A DNA stretch of 64,000 nucleotides, taken from Limnephilus marmoratus. Lineage: Eukaryota; Arthropoda; Insecta; Trichoptera; Limnephilidae. A model generated the notes under the pieces. That model was not told where the DNA came from. It was given only the letters and a program-made list of their open reading frames with translations, and did not search any database. Of this stretch, positions 55,690 to 64,000 are shown piece by piece. Position numbers and translations under genes: made by a program. The stretch lies in assembly GCA_917880885.1 (NCBI GenBank), contig OU862922.1:25420627-25484626 (forward strand), given 5' to 3'. How positions within the stretch are numbered: the first letter of the stretch is position 1; the number at the start of each line of letters is the position of its first letter.

Positions 55690-56128
55690 CGGTTAAGCGG
55701 CACCAGCGAGCGTCTCGGGCACTTCTTATATTTACCTATTGCGCGAATAGATTAGCACTTTAAATTCTGCTCCGTGAAACAACTGCACAGAACACGATTT
55801 AAGAAATAGATACCGAAAGGGGAGAGACCGCTCCCATTTCTTCTAGATTGGGATTGCAATAAAATTTCCATTAATTGATAGGTAACGAATACACAACTTA
55901 CTTATTTTAATATAAAAATTTAAAGATAATTTAAAATTGGGTTAAGAGTAATAATAGGGCCTTTACCGGTACACTCACCCAAATCTGAAAGTACTAATGA
56001 TACCAACGTATTGGTTGGTATTATTTGAACTTATTTTTAATGCAACCAACATATTTTAATACAAGTGTAGGTATGTTCATATTGAATTACAAATTACTGT
56101 TTTAACACAGGCTAGCCTAGTGAGGCGG
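55690..56128. other. No gene seen
   Basis: AT-rich; no motif recognised. Confidence 0.4.
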
Positions 56129-56136
56129 GTTATAAG

Positions 56137-57714
56137 CAGAGATGTGCAAAATGGGTACCCAAAACCATTTGAAATGCAAAATGGAAATGGGTCAAAACTT
56201 TTCCATTTGAAAATGCAAAATGCAAAATGGTTTATAAAAAAGCATTTCAAATGCAAAATGCAAAATACCTATTTTCAAAATGCATTGAAAATGCAAAATG
56301 GTTTCTCAGGTCAAACGAGATTAAAAACTAACAACTAACCTTCTATTAAAACAATTATTGAATTTTAAAACAACTTTATTATTTAATAATGGCCATCAAT
56401 TTGCGGAATAAAAAAATCATAGATACTGATACATACTGTGTAAAAAAATAACTGAATAATGTCATTTTTAAGGAATTTTTCTTAGGGCCATCATCATTTG
56501 TGTAGTAACTCTCAAGTGAGGGGACATTCACCTGTGAACAATAAAGAAATACAGGACAGTGAGACAACATAATATCTAGTACACACATTATTTGACTATA
56601 GATTGTCACAGAAAACTTCATTAAAGTAGGCGCACTAGAAAACCACATATATTGTCTATATTATGCCAGTGATCGATATCTATATTATATTAAAAAATAT
56701 TTTCACAAGTGTCAAAATTCAGAGAGGAAAAAGGGGAATACATTTGTATGGACACTGTGCCACCCATGTTTCCACTATAACAATGAAATAGATTATATAC
56801 ATAACCTTAAAATTCGCTTACCTTTAAATGATTTTAAAAGTTTGTAGTAGCAACCATGCTTCCTTTTAAAGCCTTGGAACAAGTTAAGCAAGTGGCGGAA
56901 ACATTCCATTCTCAATGCTGCCAATGCTGGTAACATCTTGGAAGCAAATACTTAAAATTTGTGGTAATGTATTGACATCCCTCACATCCCTGAAAGAAAA
57001 AATATGCAGTATTTGGTTAAAATGCAGTTCGTATATTAATTTATATGATGAGATAAGACAAGCAATGCCATACAAATTTTCGATCGAAACTGTCCTCATA
57101 TTGGTCTCCACTTGTATCATCGGCCGGCGATTGTATTTAAATTCTAATACTGAATAAACTAACATAGCATTCTACACTATTCTAGCATATTGATTTTCTT
57201 TGAAGCGTGCATACCTAGACATTTCAATATAATAATATTAATTACAGTACTTACATGATTAATGTAAAACCAAAAACACCACGACGACATAATAAATGAA
57301 GACGCGAAAAAGAAACAAGTCGAAACAAACTACAGTTTAATTAAAATTTTGACAGATTACGAAAACGCAAAAAAATTACGCAGGACTAATGTTTCCAGCG
57401 TAAAAAAATAGTAACTTCTATCAAAAATGTAATATTACAGTGTCTGCTTGGCAGGGCTCCTACCAGGGAGCAACTTGACAGACATAAATATTTCTCATTT
57501 CGAGGTTGAGGACCAATGGACCGACAAAGTGAATATAGTAGGAAGAATGTTGCAAAAATGCATTTAAAATGGAAAATGCATTGAGAAAAGCATTTAAAAT
57601 GAAAATGGAATTGGGTGAAAAGAAAAACCATTTAAAATGCAAAATGGAAAATACCCATTTTGCATTTTGCATTTTCATTTGAAATGGATTTATTTGAAAT
57701 AAAGCACATCTCTG
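56137..57714. mobile_element. hAT element, perfect 8-bp target duplication
   Basis: Ends CAGAGATGTGC / GCACATCTCTG; GTTATAAG is duplicated at 56129-56136 and 57715-57722. Both subterminal regions (about 56140-56310 and 57545-57700) are packed with AAATGCAAAATG-type repeats, as for hAT transposase binding sites. The 1.58-kb interior has no recognisable transposase. A minus-strand HGCYYKLLKSFK followed by GTAAGC near 56830-56870 hints at an exon remnant. The frames at 56884-57165 are unassigned. Confidence 0.85.
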
Positions 57715-57794
57715 GTTATAAGAATCTTCAACTATAAACTTAAAATTTATAAATAAAAAACTTATTTTACAAAACTTGATATAATGGGTTAAAT

Positions 57795-58609
57795 CAGGGT
57801 TTCCCAAACTTTTTCTGCAATGGAACCCTTTGCAAACCCGTAAATTTTAACGGAACACTTGGCTCTTTTTTTAGATTGGGTAATTCCTAATAATGTATTT
57901 TTTAAAAACAGTTATTACACATTATTTATTAAGTATATAAACAATATGTGTATAACAAAAAATTAAATATAAACAAAAAATGGAATAAAAACAACAAAAA
58001 ACTGGAAAACAGCAACAAAAAAATGGAATACAAACAACAAAAATGGAATATATATAACAAAATTTTTGAATGAAAACATCAAAAAAATGGAATGTAAACA
58101 AAAAAATGAATATAAACAACAACAAAAAATAGAATAAATAAAACACCTAACTTTCAGGTATAGTCGATTTCGAAAAAATATGGTTGGGTTCCTTGGGAAC
58201 AGAAATTTCGTGCAACACGTGCAGATCATTTATCCCGTTGTAATTGTTTCCACATCGCACATATGTTCATATTATTGACTCTGATCACGGTTTTATATAG
58301 CACAGTAATAAATTTCGGAGATTTTTATTAGTAGGTATGCAAAATGAAGGTTTACTGCGATTACACCATAAACGGCTCTTTCCACTTCCATAAAGCTTAG
58401 ACTCTCTACCTAGGAAGGGTATAGTACCTACTTAAGAACTATTGTGAAATATTAATACAAATAATGAGAATAATATCAATAGTGTTGTGTTGAAATATGA
58501 ATATGTGTATATTATATTAAATTAAATTCTTCCGACAAATTGTCGCGGAACCTCTGTACAGGTTTGGCGGAACCCTAGGGTTCCGCGGAACACAGTTTGG
58601 GAAACCCTG
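57795..58609. mobile_element. hAT MITE, perfect 8-bp target duplication
   Basis: Ends CAGGGTTTCCCAAACTTTTT and, from the right, CAGGGTTTCCCAAACTGTGT. GGTTAAAT is duplicated at 57787-57794 and 58610-58617. Subterminal GGAACCC words appear on both sides. The interior contains an AACAACAAAAAATGGAATA-type degenerate tandem (about 57955-58140). The minus ORFs through that tandem are artefacts. Confidence 0.85.
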
Positions 58610-58620
58610 GGTTAAATAAA

Positions 58621-59117
58621 TCTAAGTATATAAAAATCTCGTATCACGGTGTTTGTGGACGCACTCCTCCGAAACGGCTCAACCGATTTTTACGTAATTT
58701 TTTATGTGTATTTGGTAGGTATGAGAATAGATCGTAACGTATATTTCATACCGCCAGGTGAGTAGAGTGTCCCTATCCAGATTTTTTTCTATTTTTTTTG
58801 ACATTTTTTTTTTTTTTTTTTTGGCCTCAAAAAATAGCTACAACTCCTAAATTTTACCCTCCTATCCCCGCCCTGCCAATTTTTAATCGTGATTTTAGTA
58901 TTTTTGGATGAACAAATTTAACAGTCGTTCGTATTTCAAATAGAACGAAATTATTTATATTGTTGAATAACAGATGGCGCTACGTCCGCCTCATCAAACT
59001 TTCATCAACACATGCGTAAGTCATTCATTACAATACATTCGTTATTTTTTATTAAACAACCAAAATATTCACTAGAAATAATTTGTTTGAGCAGAACAAC
59101 GTTTCCGGGTCAGCTAG
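58621..59117 (+). mobile_element. Non-autonomous Helitron
   Basis: 5' end TCTAAGTATATAAAAATCTC preceded by A. 3' end TTTCCGGGTCAGCTAG followed by T. The 5' subterminal region reads GTATCACGGTGTTTGTGGAC, CCGAAACGGCTCAACCGATT. A-TC...CTAG-T is the expected Helitron junction. No Rep/helicase. Confidence 0.8.
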
Positions 59118-59583
59118 TATGTAAATATTTTATTATTTAATTTAGACGCTTCATAGTGCAAAAAATAAAAATTGATTTTACCTCCCAGCCTCGATATAAA
59201 AAAAACTATAGTCACTACTTTTGAATCGAATTACCACTTTATTTAAACCACTATATATTTTTTTTAATATTAAGGTTAAACGGAACAGACGTCATAACTT
59301 ACGCGTTCACAGATGGCGCCAATTTTAATTATTGTGGGTCAAAACATTTTTACGAGTTATCCTTTAAAATATTAAGACCAATTATTTGTTTGCGCTCGTA
59401 CACGCGCAACATGAACATAAATAAAGAGTATTGTAAGTACACCAACTCTATTTTTTCGAGAAATGCATACAAATACAATATTGTATTCGGATGATTTTCC
59501 TGGAACAATGGAGTTTGTATACGCTCAAAACTATTTATTCATATTGCTTATATGTTCGCGGGCAAATAATTAATTCATCCTTA
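59118..59583. other. No gene seen
   Basis: AT-rich spacer; no motif recognised. Confidence 0.4.
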
Positions 59584-59585
59584 TA

Positions 59586-59965
59586 CAGGGTGTTAAGGGA
59601 CGTACTTGACTTACTTTAACCATTGATTCCTGACATTATTTGGAGTAAAAAATGTAAATGAAATTATAGTCTCCGGTGACTTTTTTTGACAATTTTTTTT
59701 TTTTTTTCAAATTTTTTTCTTCAAAATCAAACAAAAAAAAATCTTCCGCATGTCATCACTGATCACTCAGCCGGGTGTCCGACGAACCCCTTACCCCGCC
59801 TCCAGCTGTTCAACAACTACCATTTTTTTATGTTTTTGTAGAAAAAAAAAAAAAAAAAAACATCAAAAATGTCACCGGAGACCAAAATTTCATTTACATT
59901 TTTTACTCCAAATTATGTCAGGAATCACTGGTTAAAGTAAGTTAAGTACTTCCCTTAACTCCCCG
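59586..59965. mobile_element. MITE family M, well-preserved copy
   Basis: CAGGGTGTTAAGGGACGTAC, CATTGATTCCTGACATTATT, TGGAGTAAAAAATGTAAATG, GTCTCCGGTGAC forms a ~95-bp arm mirrored at 59868-59965. TATA flanks both ends, consistent with a TA target duplication (Tc1/mariner type). T- and A-runs surround a short unique centre. Confidence 0.8.
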
Positions 59966-60344
59966 TATAAGCACGATTTGCAAAAACTTTTTCCCTAAAA
60001 TAGTTAAATTAGCGCCATCTATGAAAGTTTAAATTGTGAGCTATGTATATTTATCTACCATACTAGACTCCCTGGATTGTAATACCATTGTCAAGAAGTG
60101 GTAACTTTAGATCAATTTAAAAAAATAGGTAATTATCGGTTCGGACTGGCCAAGCTTATTACGAATAATTTTTAGAAAAAAACTTTAGATTCGCCTTAAT
60201 TACTATAAAAGGAAACTTTTTGGCTTTGGGGCGGCGGAAAATAATGCATTTTAATTTTCAATTGCATAAAACCAAAATTCACTTCGCGAACCGACGCAGT
60301 GAAAATCCGCGGCCGTAGCTGTCACTGTTATGGACTTTTTTTTT

Positions 60345-60680
60345 TTTTTTTTTTTTTTACATGAGCTCCACACAGGAGGCCCTGAGGAAAATAATTTCCC
60401 TCAGGGCCTATGTCATCTTTGAGGATGCTGTGTGGAGGGTTTTTTTAAGGAAAGGAAGGAGAGGAGAGTTCTGGGAAGGAAAAGGATTTAAGGGGTGGGT
60501 AGGAATCTGGGGTTCAGTATGTCCTGGTCATCCGCCTTCAAGACCGAGACAAACCTCACCCCATGAACCCGGGCACCCCTGCTAAATCACCAAACGTAGC
60601 GAACCACTTGGGGTGACCTATGGCAGAGGTGTTGGTTATCCAATAAAGGTTCCCGGGGCGGCGGTACCCATTCCCGCCTC
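60345..60680 (-). repeat. SINE-like family P, complete inverted copy
   Basis: Starts on the plus strand with a T-run (the A-tail on minus), then CATGAGCTCCACACAGGAGG, CTCAGGGCCTATGTCATCTT, ATGAACCCGGGCACCCCTGC, GGTGACCTATGGCAGAGGTG, GGTTCCCGGGGCGGCGGTAC. Very close to copy 1 at 8020-8347. Confidence 0.75.
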
Positions 60681-60685
60681 CCAAT

Positions 60686-60921
60686 TGACTGCAGCCGACT
60701 TCGTGGGATACCTACATGAAATACCGCGAATCACAAACCATGTTACACAAACCTAGCGTAGCAGCTAAACCACTTGAAAACTGGGATGTTTTTCTTGCGT
60801 TGACGCGAGCAGGCGTTATAAAGGGGCACTTTCTTTTGTATCACAAACCATGTTACACAAACAAGCCCGCTAGACAAATTTCATAAATACGCGCATTATC
60901 TCACGAAGTCGGCTACAGTCG
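60686..60921. mobile_element. Small inverted-repeat element
   Basis: GACTGCAGCCGACTTCGTG at the left and CACGAAGTCGGCTACAGTC at the right. Internally ATCACAAACCATGTTACACA is repeated at about 60729 and 60840. Confidence 0.65.
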
Positions 60922-61066
60922 TATTAGCTCCTGATAATTTATCAAGAATACCAACATTAACAAAACATTAACAACAAAAGTGAGTTTATAGTAATTAAGG
61001 CGAATCTAAAGTTTTTTTTCTAAAAATTATTCGTAATAAGCATGGCCAGTCAGAACCGATATTTAC

Positions 61067-62324
61067 CAAAAAATATATTATTCCTTGCTAAGCAGAATTC
61101 ACGTTTTCTACTAAGCATTATCTAAAATTACCTCCCCACGCTAAACATATCTCAGGCGTTGAGTGGCGGTCAAATTTCCAAAATTATTTATAAATTTGTA
61201 ATTTTATTTAAAATTATTGTATAACTAATAAAGGGCGGCACAGTACCCTTGAAAGGTAAACGTCGTGGTGAAAAAATAAAACAACAATATTATTTGCATT
61301 TTTAACGGCATTAAAAAGAAACGAACACATACATAGGATTTAGATAGCAATAAAATATTTATTTATTCACGGGTACCCAGTTCCAATATAATACGATAAA
61401 TCCACGGTCCCACGCGAGCCTCCATCCAGCAAATCAAGGGTCAAATCCTACGAAATCAAAAAAAAGAAATATTTTTATGTTTGTAAAATCAATATCCAAT
61501 ATTCAAACCACTGCAAATGGTCAGGTAAAAGAAAAGAAAGCGACATCTAGCAACTCCGAAGAAGAAAACATAAATACTAATAAGATGACTAAATGTATAG
61601 GAAAAGGTGCATTGGAATTTGATGGCCAAAATAAAGAAAAAAATCATTCTTCACGTTGATAAAAAAAGTGCTTCATAGTCTCCCCATTGTTTTCTACTTT
61701 AGTTTTCTGTAGGTTTCACTTCTACCGCGTGTGAATTGCACATATTTTTTAAACTAACCGCAGTCAATTCGAACCCTGACCTACGTCCACAATTTTCCAC
61801 AGAAGTGTGTTAATTTTAAATAATTTATTTAGCTTTAATCACCGTGAATACCACATTTAAACAAAGATTTTATATTTTCTCCAACAATGGCAGTGTTAGC
61901 AAAGGTCAGAACACCCTTATGTACAATCTAGATCTCGGTTTTAAGGCCAGTGACCTTAGGTTAAGACCCCCGGATTATTGGCGGCTTTAAATGTTGATAA
62001 GGGTTACAAATTATCTTAAATTTAATCTCCACTTATAAATTAAAGCATTTAAATGCTGTAATAAACGTTTGTACTCTACCCTAGAGATTTTTGGAGAACA
62101 AAGGTTTTTTGTTCTGCGGTGGAAAATAATCTGCTTTTCTGAAATCTTGAAAGTACGATTATATCCCTGTAAGTACACACAGACCACTTAAGTTAATCAG
62201 TTTTTTTTAACTAAAATTAAACAACATTATTTAATTTTGTAGAAAAATTTAATAATTAAATTTTTTGAAGGTTATCCCATCATCATGAAACAGAATAAGA
62301 TCGAAAATTAAAAGGTAACGGCCG
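61067..62324. other. No clear gene; one repeat and one unassigned frame
   Basis: 61660-61750 is the relative of 45040-45300. The 60-codon frame at 61477-61659 (FVKSISNIQTTANGQVKEKK...) has a hydrophilic, K/E/N/S-rich composition and could be an exon or gag-like scrap, but has no recognisable domain. GTCAATTCGAACCCTGACCT at 61765 contains a B-box-like word on the minus strand. Otherwise nothing. Confidence 0.35.
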
Positions 62325-62392
62325 CAACTGGGAATCGAACCCAGGATCTCCGTCTTATCGGGACAACGCGCAACGCCCATAAATGAATCAAT
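62325..62392 (-). repeat. tRNA-like T-arm sequence (SINE or tRNA relic)
   Basis: Minus strand CCGATAAGACGGAGATCCTG, GGTTCGATTCCCAG, TTGCGGCC: a good B box and T stem. The 5' half (GGGCGTTGCGCGTTGTCC) does not give a normal D arm. Confidence 0.45.
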
Positions 62393-62892
62393 TGGAGAAA
62401 ATAATTTTATTTCAAAGTGGATAAGGATTATGTAAATAAATCGCAAAAAGGTTTTTTTTCTAAAATATTTAAATTGCCGTCCTCTACGAAAGAGCTGATT
62501 ATGAATCATTCTAAGCCAATATTTACCGTTATATATATAAGAATCCCTGTTTCCATTGGTCACGCCATAACATCAGAACGACTTTACCTATTTCATACAT
62601 CTTTTTTTAAAAGTTTTCTAATAATTTGTAGGAGGTTTCTACGAAAAGAAAAGTTAAAAAAATTGCGGAGAAAAGACTATTTTAACTTTGCACGTTTGAT
62701 AGTTTCCGCGTTTGATAATTATTGTAAATTCAGCAGGCAGCTGTTTTTTTTTTGTAACAAAAGAATTGTCTATGGATTTTTTAAATTATAGATATTTTAA
62801 ATAGGTACCTATGTTAGGTGCCAAATTAGATTGATTGTACCTATAATATACAAACATGAATATTTGTAATATATGAAAAATGAAAATTTGAA
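62393..62892. other. No gene seen
   Basis: The 124-codon frame from 62417 has no motif and AT-driven composition. Confidence 0.4.
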
Positions 62893-63154
62893 TAAATAAA
62901 TTGTAATAGGTGGCACGCGAGCTGTTTGACAACTGAATTTACTGGGACTGAATATATGGAACGCGGGAGGGTGGTTGGCGTGACGGGGAAGCGGGAGAGG
63001 GGCGAGAGGAGAGGGTAGGCGGGAAAGGTGGAAGGGGAACGCGGGAGGGGAAGGGGATACGGGAGGGGAACGGGGACGCACGGAAAGGACGTGCAGGGAG
63101 AAACAATTTATTTCTTTGAATATGGCGTTGCAACGCATGCCGGGAACCAGCTAG
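62893..63154 (+). mobile_element. Helitron-like 3' part, purine-rich
   Basis: Ends GCATGCCGGGAACCAG, CTAG followed by T. The body has GGGAGGGGAACGGGGACGCA-type purine-rich repeats. It is related to the inverted element at 49303-49552. The 5' end is not defined. Confidence 0.6.
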
Positions 63155-63435
63155 TAAAAATATAGTATTCATTAGTTTTTTTAAATGCGGGAATTGATGG
63201 ATCCGTAGTTTTGATGGGATTTTGTTAACATTAACTCCACACAGGATGTAATGCTGTACAAATCAATGTAAAGCTTAATAAATATAATTATATTGGACCA
63301 CGGTGACGCCAATGTAATGGTTTAAAATTTAACAGTGAGTAATACTACATAAAAGAATGAGTAAAACAGAATATTTATAGTTAAAAAATAAAAGAGTTGA
63401 GACAACAATCAAATTATATTATTAATTAAATAAAA

Positions 63436-63492
63436 TAGAGCATGAGACTCTTAATCTCAGGGTCGTGGGTTCTGGCCCCACGTTGGGCGCCA
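63436..63492 (+). pseudogene. tRNA-Lys (CTT) 3' part including CCA
   Basis: TAGAGCATGAGACTCTTAAT, CTCAGGGTCGTGGGTTC, TG, GCCCCACGTTGGGCG, CCA equals the conserved animal tRNA-Lys(CTT) from about position 20 to 76. The two differences are T for G57 and G for A58 (63473-63474). The 5' acceptor and D stem are missing, so it cannot be a functional gene. The CCA, normally added after transcription, is present in the DNA, pointing to reverse transcription of a mature tRNA. Confidence 0.8.
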
Positions 63493-63752
63493 ATGTAATG
63501 CTGTACAAATCAATGTAAAGCTTAATAAATATAATTAAATTGGCCCCACGTTGGGCGCCAATGTAATGCTGTACAAATCAATGTAAAGCTTAATAAATAT
63601 AATTAAATTGGCCCCACGTTGGGCGCCAATGTAATGGTTTAAAATAAAAAGTGTGTAATACTACATAAAATAATGTGTACAACAGATATTTATAGTTAAA
63701 AATAAAAGAGTTGTGGCAACAATCAAATTATATTATTAAATAAATAAAACAG

Positions 63753-63798
63753 AACATGAGACTCTTAATAAAATAAAATTATAATTCTTCAGGGTCGT
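63753..63798 (+). pseudogene. Second tRNA-Lys fragment with 20-nt insertion
   Basis: ACATGAGACTCTTAAT, then an AT-rich insert of about 20 nt (AAAATAAAATTATAATTCTT), then CAGGGTCGTG. The insert falls just 3' of the anticodon loop. The remaining T arm and acceptor are lost. It follows the second B unit in the same order as the first. Confidence 0.65.
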
Positions 63799-63810
63799 GT
63801 TTAGTCCTTA

Positions 63811-64000
63811 GAAGAAGAAACTAAATAGTTAAAATCTAATAAATGAATTGATAGCTTGTTACGATTTAAAAATGATCTTAAGATGTTAAAATTATTATAA
63901 GGGCGCCAGTTCAAGTAGAACAAAATATTAAATGGTAAATCAATTGAATTTTAAACTAACAGAAGTTATAAGCTCACAGTAATTACGATTTCACCGAAGT
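63811..64000. other. No gene seen; right edge
   Basis: GGGCGCCAGTTC at 63901 recalls the GGGCGCCA of the tRNA/PBS junctions. Otherwise unassigned; the LTR-like element may continue beyond the window. Confidence 0.4.

Larger units (their letters stand above)
60125..61066. mobile_element. Element with ~80-bp inverted repeats and nested repeats
   Basis: ATCGGTTCGGACTGGCCAAG, CTTATTACGAATAATTTTTA, CTTTAGATTCGCCTTAATTA (60133-60212) is mirrored at 60978-61064 with few differences. Inside lie an inverted family P copy (60345-60680) and a smaller inverted-repeat unit (60686-60921). No transposase. Confidence 0.75.
63247..63810 (+). repeat. Tandem array of LTR-like ends joined to tRNA-Lys sequence
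   Basis: Two kinds of unit alternate. Unit A begins TGTAATGCTGTACAAATCAA and ends in CCCCACGTTGGGCGCCA; A units end at 63311 (decayed), 63560 and 63628, with a period of exactly 68 bp for the last two. Unit B begins TGTAATGGTTTAAAAT, runs through AGTTAAAAA-TAAAAGAGTTG and AACAATCAAATTATATTATT into tRNA-Lys sequence (63313-63492, and again from 63630). Read on the minus strand, each junction is CATTACA, T, TGGCGCCCAACGTGGGGC: an LTR end followed by a tRNA-Lys primer-binding site. Confidence 0.75.

Noticed and set aside
57922..58229. Minus-strand hydrophobic ORFs resembling membrane proteins
   Set aside because: Translation of an A-rich degenerate tandem in a hAT MITE; F/I/Y runs come from the composition.
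62809..63172. Proline/serine-rich minus-strand ORFs
   Set aside because: Product of the purine-rich Helitron tail; no domain and no conservation with the related copy at 49303.

Overview
The window looks like gene-poor nuclear DNA of an arthropod, most likely an insect. It is AT-rich, and almost every stretch I can interpret is a transposable element or a broken piece of one. The repeat style (abundant GGTAGGTACCTA words, CGACTTC-type foldback repeats, piggyBac-type TTAA ends, Helitrons ending in CAGCTAG) resembles Lepidoptera. I treat that as a tentative inference, because other insects share many of these families. I see no intact host protein-coding gene. The one convincing host gene is an intron-containing tRNA-Tyr(GTA) at 40431-40521 on the minus strand.

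Layout. 1-11.6 kb: a LINE tail, a foldback element with a perfect 52-bp-arm palindrome, MITEs, a Helitron split by a MITE, and a GC-rich duplicated element (6.4-7.2 kb). 11.6-19.1 kb: a minus-strand LTR element with two 671-bp LTRs, a 4-bp target duplication, PBS and polypurine tract. It has no reverse transcriptase, and three tandem-repeat arrays lie inside it, so it looks like a young non-autonomous (LARD-type) element. 19.1-26.5 kb: a tRNA-derived SINE, a MITE, a MADF-domain remnant between inverted repeats, a decayed Penelope-like element with GIY-YIG remains and a hammerhead-like core, and two LINE 3' ends. 26.9-36.7 kb: a tandem duplication, a Helitron, several copies of a poly(A)-tailed SINE-like repeat (called family P here) and an LTR-like promoter segment. 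37-49 kb: a LINE reverse transcriptase with one visible stop, the tRNA-Tyr gene, large inverted-repeat elements, and a LINE 3' end of the restriction-like-endonuclease type present twice. 49.8-54 kb: a four-level nest, foldback element > hAT element > LINE > SINE. 54.5-59.1 kb: a piggyBac-like MITE, two hAT elements with perfect 8-bp target duplications and a Helitron, almost end to end. 59.6-64 kb: more inverted-repeat elements, a Helitron tail, and at the right edge a tandem array that joins a tRNA-Lys(CTT) 3' part, including CCA, to an LTR-like end.

The two most interesting objects are that tRNA-Lys/LTR chimera (63.25-63.81 kb) and the 7.5-kb element (11.6-19.1 kb). In the chimera the only differences from tRNA-Lys across about 54 nt are at positions 57 and 58, and position 58 is the m1A that normally stops reverse transcriptase. 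This would fit a cDNA still joined to its tRNA primer.

Gene-free stretches are listed as such. All family assignments come from reading motifs, terminal repeats and target duplications by eye. No database search was possible.
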